Positions 57,599-64,000 of a stretch of 64,000 nt of DNA are shown here, in pieces; within the stretch, counting starts at the first letter, position 1, and every line of letters starts with the position of its first letter. The notes below the pieces were generated by a model. It was not told the DNA's origin. It saw nothing but the letters and a program-made list of their open reading frames with translations, and did no database searches. Position numbers and translations under genes: made by a program. This DNA is from Symsagittifera roscoffensis. Its lineage: Eukaryota > Xenacoelomorpha > Acoela > Convolutidae. The stretch lies in contig NC_087070.1 in assembly GCF_963678635.1 (NCBI RefSeq), positions 36,025,109-36,089,108 of the forward strand, in the 5' to 3' direction.

Positions 57599-57996
57599 TT
57601 TTCCAGAATGTCAAAAAGAGGCAAGTCAGAAGAACAGGGTGATTTTGACAAAATGAGGGAAGTAAGTATGGAAAGTATAATTAGGTTACATAATAAATTC
57701 GCATCATTGCGAGCTTGTGTCGTATCTAGATGCATCGAACTTCCCACCAGCCAGCAACGTATGTTTTGCAGCATAATCTTCTAAGCGAGATGCTTTGAAG
57801 TTTTAGCCAGCCAGAATTTTTCGTTTTGCAGCATAATTTCACTTTCGGATAAACGACTTCAACCATGTTTAAACATGAGCACCTCTTCCCCGCGCCGAGA
57901 AAAAAGATTTTCCAAAATGTCAAAGTGAGGCAAGTAAGAAGGGACAAATTGATTATGTCAAAATGAGGGAAGTAAGTAGGGACAGGATGATTAAGC

Positions 57997-58418
57997 TATA
58001 GACTACTAGCCTTCAATCATAAAATAACACCAGATCATTGTGATATACCAGTCGTTGCACTTAAAGACGGGTCAATAGCATATATGAACCTCTTACTTTT
58101 CTCTTTTTCTCTTCAATGAGTAAATTAGGTTTAAAACCTTTCTTTCTTTCTGCCTGTATAGATAAAAATTACCCCTGAATAGAATTTTACCGCTGCAAAT
58201 AACAAAAATGACCGAGAAAAACCAGACAACTAAAGAATTTTTTCAACCACCGGAACAAACGAACTATACAGGGAGGATGAACGGAATTTTTTACCCTTAA
58301 TCTATTCATTGAGGAGAAAATCGAGGCTCATATTTGCAAATTGATCCGCCTTTAAGTATCCAGACTGGTAAATCACAAGGATCTGGGTGTGTTCTTTGAT
58401 TAAAGGTTAGTACTATAT
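57997..58418. repeat. Inverted repeat of unit 2
   Basis: Same ends as unit 1 (GACTACTAGCCTTCAATCAT to TTAAAGGTTAGTACTATA). Confidence 0.85.
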
Positions 58419-59140
58419 AACATAACAATCTTTTCCTTTCTTTGTTTTCTCATTTTGACATATTCACTCTGTCTATTTTTACTTGCGGTACTTAAAACGA
58501 TACAACGATAAAGAGATGATATTTTAAGGTCTGCCTTTTTTCTCGAATGCTGTTAAAAAGGAAGATAAAATTAAACTGTCCTCGCGTTTTGCAGATTTAG
58601 AAAAGCTATTTTACTTCTCAATGTTACCAACTGTTTGTTGGTTTCCCTACAAGAAAAATGAAGAGCAGAAACAAATCCAATCAGGATATTTTTATCTTAA
58701 ATTTGCATAATGACGACACTTTTTTTGCGCGCCGAGAAAAAGATTTTCCAGAATGTCAAAAAGAGGCAAGCCAGAAGAACAGGGTGATTTTGACAAAATG
58801 AGGGAAGTAAGTATGGAAAGTATAATTAGGTTACATAATAAATTCGCATCATTGCGAGCTTGTGTCGTATCTAGATGCATCGAACTTCTCACCAGCCAGC
58901 AACGTATGTTTTGCAGCATAATCTTCTAAGCGAGATGCTTTGAAGTTTTAGCCAGCCAGAATTTTTCGTTTTGCAGCATAATTTCACTTTCGGATAAACG
59001 ACTTCAACCATGTTTAAACATGAGCACCTCTTCCCCGCGCCGAGAAAAAAGATTTTCCAAAATGTCAAAGTGAGGCAAGTAAGAAGGGACAAATTGATTA
59101 TGTCAAAATGAGGGAAGTAAGTAGGGACAGGATGATTAAG

Positions 59141-59564
59141 CTATAGACTACTAGCCTTCAATCATAAAATAACACCAGATCATTGTGATATACCAGTCGT
59201 TGCACTTAAAGACGGGTCAATTGCATATATGAACCTCTTACTTTTCTCTTTTTCTCTTCAATGAGTAAATTAGGTTTAAAACCTTTCTTTCTTTCTGCCT
59301 GTATAGATAAAAATTACCCCTGAATAGAATGTTACCGCTGCAAATAACAAAAATGACCGAGAAAAACCAGACAACTAAAGAATTTTTTCAACCACCGGAA
59401 CAAACGAACTATACAGGGAGGATGAACGGAAGTTTTTACCCTTAATCTATTCATTGAGTAGAAAATCGAGGCTCATATTTGCAAATTGATCCGACTTTAA
59501 GTATCCAGACTGGTAAATCACAAGGATCTGGGTGTGTTCTTTGATTAAAGGTTAGTACTATATA
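59141..59564. repeat. Inverted repeat of unit 3
   Basis: Nearly identical to unit 2, with only a few base differences. Confidence 0.85.
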
Positions 59565-60220
59565 ACATAACAATCTTTTCCTTTCTTTGTTTTCTCATTT
59601 TGACATATTCACTCTGTCTATTTTTACTTGCGGTACTTAAAACGATACAACGATAAAGAGATGGTATTTTAAGGTCTGCTTTTTTTCTCGAATGCTGTTA
59701 AAAAGGAAGATAAAATTAAACTGTCCTCGCGTTTTGCAGATTTAGAAAAAGCTATTTTACTTCTCAATGTTACCAACTGTTTGTTTGTTTCTCTACAAGA
59801 AAAATGAAGAGCAGAAACAAATCCAATCAGGATATTTTTATCTTAAATTTGCATAATGACGACACTTTTTTTGCGCGCCGAGAAAAAGATTTTCCAGAAT
59901 GTCAAAAAGAGGCAAGTCAGAAGAACAGGGTGATTTTGACAAAATGAGGGAAGTAAGTATGGAAAGTATAATTAGGTTACATGATAAATTTGCATCATTG
60001 CGAGCTTGTGTCGTATCTAGATGCATCGAGCTTCTAACCAGACCGCAACATGTGTTTTGCAGCATAATTTAATTTTCGGATAAACGACTTCGACCATGCT
60101 TGAACATGAGCACCTCTTCCGCGCGCCGAGAAAAAAGATTTTCCAAATTGTCAAAGTGAGGCAAGTAAGAAGGGACAAGTTGATTGGTTGACACAGTAAG
60201 TAGGGACAGGATGATTGAGC

Positions 60221-60626
60221 TATATACTACTAGCCTTCAATCATAAAATAAAACCAGATACTTGTGATATACCAGACTGTGCAGTTAAAGACGGATGAAT
60301 AGCATATATCAATCTCTTACTTTTCTCTTTTTCTCTTCAATGAGTAAATTAAGTTTAAAAACTTTCTTTCCTTCTGCCTGTATAGAAAAAAGTTACCCCT
60401 GTATAGAATGTTACAACTGTAAATTAAAAAATGGACCGAGGAAAACCAGAAAACTAAAGAATTATTACAACCACGAATGAACTATACAGGGAGGTTGAAC
60501 GGAAATTTTTACACTTAATCTATTCTTTGAGTGAAAATCGAGGCTCATTTTTGCAAATTGATCCGCCTTCAGACTGGTATATCACAAGCACTTGGGGGTG
60601 TACTTTGATTGAAGGTTAGTACTTTA
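60221..60626. repeat. Inverted repeat of unit 4
   Basis: More diverged. Starts TATATACTACTAGCCTTCAA and ends TGATTGAAGGTTAGTAC. Confidence 0.8.
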
Positions 60627-60885
60627 TAACATCTTGTCCCTACTTACTTTTCTCATTTTGACATATTCACTCTGCCATTTTTACTTGCGGTACTTAAAAC
60701 GATACAACAATAACGAGATGATATTTTAAGGTCTGTTTTTTTTTTCTCGAATGCTGTTAAAAGGGAAGACAAAACTAAACTGTCCTCGTGTTTTGCAGAT
60801 TCAGAAAAATTTATTTTACTTCTCAATGTTACCAACGGTTTGTTTGTTACTCTACAAGAAAAATGAAGAGCAGAAACAAATCCAA

Positions 60886-60960
60886 AAGCTGAACGACAAG
60901 TGGCGCGATAATGTTGCTGCAGTTGCTAAGAACAAAGGTTGGAAGATTGTCGTTGGTTAA
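60886..60960 (+). other. Protein-like tail at the end of the array
   Basis: Where unit 4 breaks off, the frame continues as KLNDKWRDNVAAVAKNKGWK and five more residues to a stop. The composition (GC content, Lys/Trp/Val) differs from the flanking repeat. It could be a terminal exon or a piece of a transposon gene, as CCAAAAG just before it could act as a splice acceptor. Very short, so the call is tentative. Confidence 0.25.
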
Positions 60961-61020
60961 ACATGTAGTTCACGCTGAGGCGAGTGACGTTTCATGAACA
61001 ACACTTAATTGAAGCATGTT

Positions 61021-61458
61021 TTATGGAATTGAAGGGTTGTCATGTGCATATAGAGCATAATTCCATCTTGGTAGGAACACAGAACAGAAATAATCATTCA
61101 TAAGATTGGCTATTTCCAAAGAACTGGTAGCCGTTTTTGTCTTTCCAGTGCATTTGATTTGGTAGTTGTTTTCCATTAAATGAGCGAGATATTTAAAACA
61201 GTCAGGAGTCGAGTTCGGAGATAACGATACAAATAAACATGTTTTATCGAGTTCAATTGATTGATCAATATCGTATTGTAATGAAGAGAGACGTAGATTG
61301 TTTTCGTTAAGTCTTGAAGCTGTTCGATGTTTGTTATGAAGATTAAGTGCCGAGTACACAGGCAGAGTTCGCAACGTGTATTGCGAGGGAGATTCTCTGC
61401 TTGAGAAAACTACCAGTGACATTCGACCAGTAGGGCCTGAAAAGCATGGCAAAAACAA
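61021..61458 (-). pseudogene. LINE ORF2 fragment (region before RT)
   Basis: 145 codons. SIELDKTCLFVSLSPNSTPD, CFKYLAHLMENN, and then SLEIANLMNDYFCSVF are typical of the linker between endonuclease and reverse transcriptase in jockey/CR1-like LINEs. The RT itself is absent. The frame is still open but is cut at both ends. It differs from the 18-19-kb LINE, which shows another part. Confidence 0.65.
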
Positions 61459-61596
61459 ATTTTTAGTTGTAGCAGTTGAGTGAGTCGTTTCGAAGGATTA
61501 ACGGTGTTAACCGTACAATCGAACGAATTGAACGTGCCGATTTTAATTTTCGCGAATACTGACAAAGCGTGAAAATCACAACGACGTTTTTCGCGT

Positions 61597-61840
61597 GACC
61601 GACCTTTTACTAGACAGACCTTTTACCAGAAAAATTAAAACATAGACAGAGGCAATGACGCCGTTAAGTCTGGTTAAAGACAATGTTTTCACGGTTTCTC
61701 AGCGGAGTTTTGTTTGATGTAACTGCTTCCGTTTCGAGTTTTCCACTAACTTAAATTTATCTCAATTGAACTAATGCACTGTGGTCTGATAAAAGGTCGG
61801 TCTGGTGAAAGGTCGGTCTGGTAAAAGGTCAGTCTGGTAA
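61597..61840. repeat. Small foldback with AAAGGTCGGTCTGGT repeats
   Basis: Three direct 18-bp units, AAAGGTCGGTCTGGT(A/G), lie at 61,792-61,838. Two inverted units (ACCGACCTTTTACTAGACAG and ACCTTTTACCAG) lie at 61,599-61,629. The loop is about 160 bp. Confidence 0.7.
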
Positions 61841-62385
61841 ATGAACTAGCCCCCAATTTTGGCTAGTCAGAATATCAGCAACTATGACATTTGCTGATAA
61901 AAACCGAGATAGTTGTGAAAAACACAGTGAACGACATCAATATTCTAAGATCGCTTTGAGTTGTAACGATTTAAAAGCTACCGCTACAACAGTTACCGAG
62001 CAATTCCTGAGAACTCGGAGGTCTTTTGGATAGATCTGCTACCCTTCCTGATTGCCATGATGACAGATTTTTGACCGGATTCGAGACTCCGGAAGGAACT
62101 TTGAAAAGATAAAGGACATGGATTTCAACAACTTTAAGCTTACCGGATTTCCTCGAACTGAGTTTAACTAACATCTAATTCATTTTTCAAAAGATGAGAA
62201 GCTAGGATTTGAGGGAAAGGGTTCATCCATCTCCCATCGATTGGATGATTTTTATCGACTGAACAAACACAATAGTAATATAATAATTAAGTAGTAGCCC
62301 TGATCTCGTGGTCTGCGAATAAATCAGTTATTTCTGTGCGGTTTGGCCGACAAACTCAAACAGTAATGATTCTGTCGACCTAATT
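61841..62385. other. Noncoding region
   Basis: No gene supported. It contains one CTACCCTTCCTGATTG word and a CTCCGGAAGG at about 62,039-62,096, akin to the LTR minisatellite words. Confidence 0.4.
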
Positions 62386-63800
62386 ATAATGCACCAACTA
62401 TTGAACTGGATTTGGAAGAGATGGTAAAAAGAACCTGAAGCTTTGCTTAGGTGCTAGCCAGTCGTTGAAGAACCTAGCTTTATTTTCCGTCCATATGTTT
62501 ATGCAGCTCGATTAGATGATCAGGCGGCAACACACATATTTCTGATTGGATAAATGTTCGACGCATCTAGGTACGACAAAAGCGGGTCATTATGCAAACT
62601 TATTATATAGTTTAGATATCCTGTCCCTATTTATTTCCCTGATTTTGACATTTTCGAAAAAAGCACTCACAGTCAAACATAGTCACATTCGCTTGTCCGA
62701 AAATTAAATAATGCTGCAAAACTAAAGTTTTTGGTTGGCTAAAAGTTCAATGCAGCTCAATTGGAGGATCATGCACCAAAACACATGCTGCTGATTGATC
62801 CAAAAATTGATGCATCTAGAAACAACACAAGCGCGTTTTTATGCAAATTTAGGGTGAAAATTAACTTGATTGCAACTTTTTCTGCTCTTCATTTTTCTCT
62901 TAGAGGAACAAACAAACAGATGATAACATTGAGAAGTTGAACAACGTTATCTGAATCTGCAAAACGTGAATAGACTATAATCCTATTTTCTTTTTTATTA
63001 CCATATATGAAAAAAGTAGACCTGTCAATATGGTGTACGTATCGTTGGAAAAGCTTCACACCTACTATGGTCAGCTAACGTTCACGCCCTTTTTTGCACA
63101 TTTGCAGAAACAATTTTTTTTCTGATATGCTTCTATATTCCTCATCCGAAAACCACCACAATCTTCATGATGGTAATTCGAAAAAAACTTTTAGGTGATT
63201 GATGTTAAAGATCCTTTATGTATGAGATAAAATTGTATAGTCAAAGGACTGTACCTTGCGTAAGGCCCTGAGATCAATCAATCCAAGATGATTCAACTTT
63301 TCAATTTTTGTTTTTCGCTGTCTAATGCTCAAAAAACTTTGACTTAGAACAAACGAGCTTTTTAACCTTGATAATGACCTCTGAGCTTTTTGTTCTTTAA
63401 GTTTAATTTTAGAAGATATTCGTTGCCTGTGAAATATTAAGAGCGAGGCAACAACAATTTTATTGAGGACAATTGATGTTCCTTACAATTCCATTAAGAA
63501 TGATATTGCAAAAATGGTTGAATGGGATACTTTGATTTCAACTGTCTTTTGGTTAGTTTTTTCTTCTGTCTCAACTTGTGTTCGAAATCATTGAGTAGAG
63601 TAATTTTTTGCACCCATACTTAAATATGTTGCTCGGAAAATAATTTGTGTTTTACATTTTGTTGTACTCAAATTAATTTAGTAGGTGAACCGTTCATATG
63701 CAATTGGAGATGTTTTTCGGAAATTTATTGACAATGTTCCCGTGGTTGAAACAATGCTATAATTTTCTGGTTTTTCTGAGCCTTACTTTTTTCTATACAT
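62386..63800. repeat. Second copy of the foldback left arm
   Basis: Direct copy of 53,816-55,455 (starting ACCAACTATTG and ending TGAGCCTTACTTTT), a few percent diverged, with only one of the three 121-bp units. It ends abruptly at the LINE sequence. Confidence 0.85.
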
Positions 63801-63992
63801 GTAACATTCGCCCAAATACTACACAGCGACGGAGCGTAGAAAAAGTACCTATTAACGACTGGCAGGCGTCAGTTACCTTAATCCTACTCGTTTTTCACCG
63901 TCTCGACCTTGCCAGTTGATTTTCTGGTCTGTTTAGGGCTAAGTAAAAAGTTACTATTTTTAGGCCATCAGTCAAACGACTTTTGATCAGCT
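63801..63992 (+). mobile_element. 5'-truncated LINE 3' end
   Basis: 192 bp matching the 3' end of the LINE at 18,092-18,283 in inverse orientation. It includes the last 38 codons (NIRPNTTQRRSVEKVPINDW and on) and the untranslated tail through GTCAAACGACTTTTGATCAG. Short 5'-truncated ends are typical LINE insertions. The junction falls in GTAACATT, a word also present at the matching place in the uninterrupted arm at 55.47 kb. Confidence 0.85.
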
Positions 63993-64000
63993 TTCATTTA

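Larger units (their letters stand above)
56683..60885. repeat. Tandem array of about 1,145-bp units
   Basis: Four units. The 400-bp inverted repeats start at 56,683, 57,997, 59,141 and 60,221. Matching landmark blocks at 57,547, 58,692 and 59,838 give periods of 1,145 and 1,146 bp. The middle two units are nearly identical over their full length; the outer ones are more diverged. Each unit joins a long inverted repeat to the same subterminal block (GCGCGCCGAGAAAAAGATTT, TCTAGATGCATCGA) seen in the foldback repeat. There is no coding capacity. Confidence 0.85.

Noticed and set aside
57547-60065. Recurrent 75-codon minus-strand open frame in each satellite unit
   Set aside because: It recurs only because the units are tandem copies; no domain, and other units and the related foldback arm do not keep it open.
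1-64000. tRNA, rRNA or spliced-leader genes
   Set aside because: No GGTTCGANTCC-type T-arm with matching acceptor and no conserved rRNA word was noticed on either strand; a covariance-model search was not possible.

Overview
This 64-kb window looks like a repeat-filled stretch of an invertebrate animal genome. No clear host gene, rRNA, tRNA or bacterial feature is visible. The base composition is AT-rich outside the element coding regions. Almost everything recognisable belongs to Ty3/gypsy-class LTR elements (gag, aspartic protease, reverse transcriptase, RNase H, HHCC/DDE integrase), a LINE-like reverse transcriptase with a YLDD box, and a foldback/tandem repeat family. The host phylum cannot be fixed from the sequence alone. 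Layout: 1-2.5 kb is a noncoding leader or LTR-like region with CCCTCCG minisatellites. 2.5-16.65 kb (+ strand) is a very large gypsy-like element, copy 1. 16.65-18.09 kb is noncoding. 18.09-19.86 kb (- strand) is a LINE fragment. 20.1-38.1 kb (- strand) is a second, strongly diverged large element, copy 2, with an LTR of about 1.1 kb. 38.1-51.4 kb is a tandem array of shorter relatives on the - strand that share LTRs. 51.4-53.8 kb is AT-rich sequence with perfect hairpins. 53.8-60.9 kb is a foldback repeat that passes into a tandem array of roughly 1,145-bp units, each holding a 400-bp inverted repeat. 61.0-61.5 kb is another LINE remnant. 62.4-63.8 kb is a second copy of the foldback arm, joined at 63.80 kb to the 3' end of the 18-kb LINE in opposite orientation. 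The most interesting object is the large element. Both copies have the same two-block plan. Block 1 is gag-pol followed, after the integrase, by an acidic linker and a macro-domain-like module (OARD1/Poa1 type ADP-ribose-binding fold). Block 2, about 9 kb on the same strand, starts with a small helical/coiled-coil protein, then an SGNH (GDSL-type) hydrolase-like domain, a proline/serine linker with repeated RLG motifs, a large protein with a second SGNH-like core, and several proteins I do not recognise. The two copies are only moderately similar at protein level, by eye about 55-65% identical in the best blocks, and block 1 and block 2 seem about equally diverged. That argues the two blocks have travelled together for a long time and are not chance neighbours. 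All LTR-element copies are fossils: each is broken in many places and none looks able to work. The short relatives at 38-51 kb carry block 1 parts only. Their LTR-like units differ by only a few percent, so this array is much younger than the split between copies 1 and 2.
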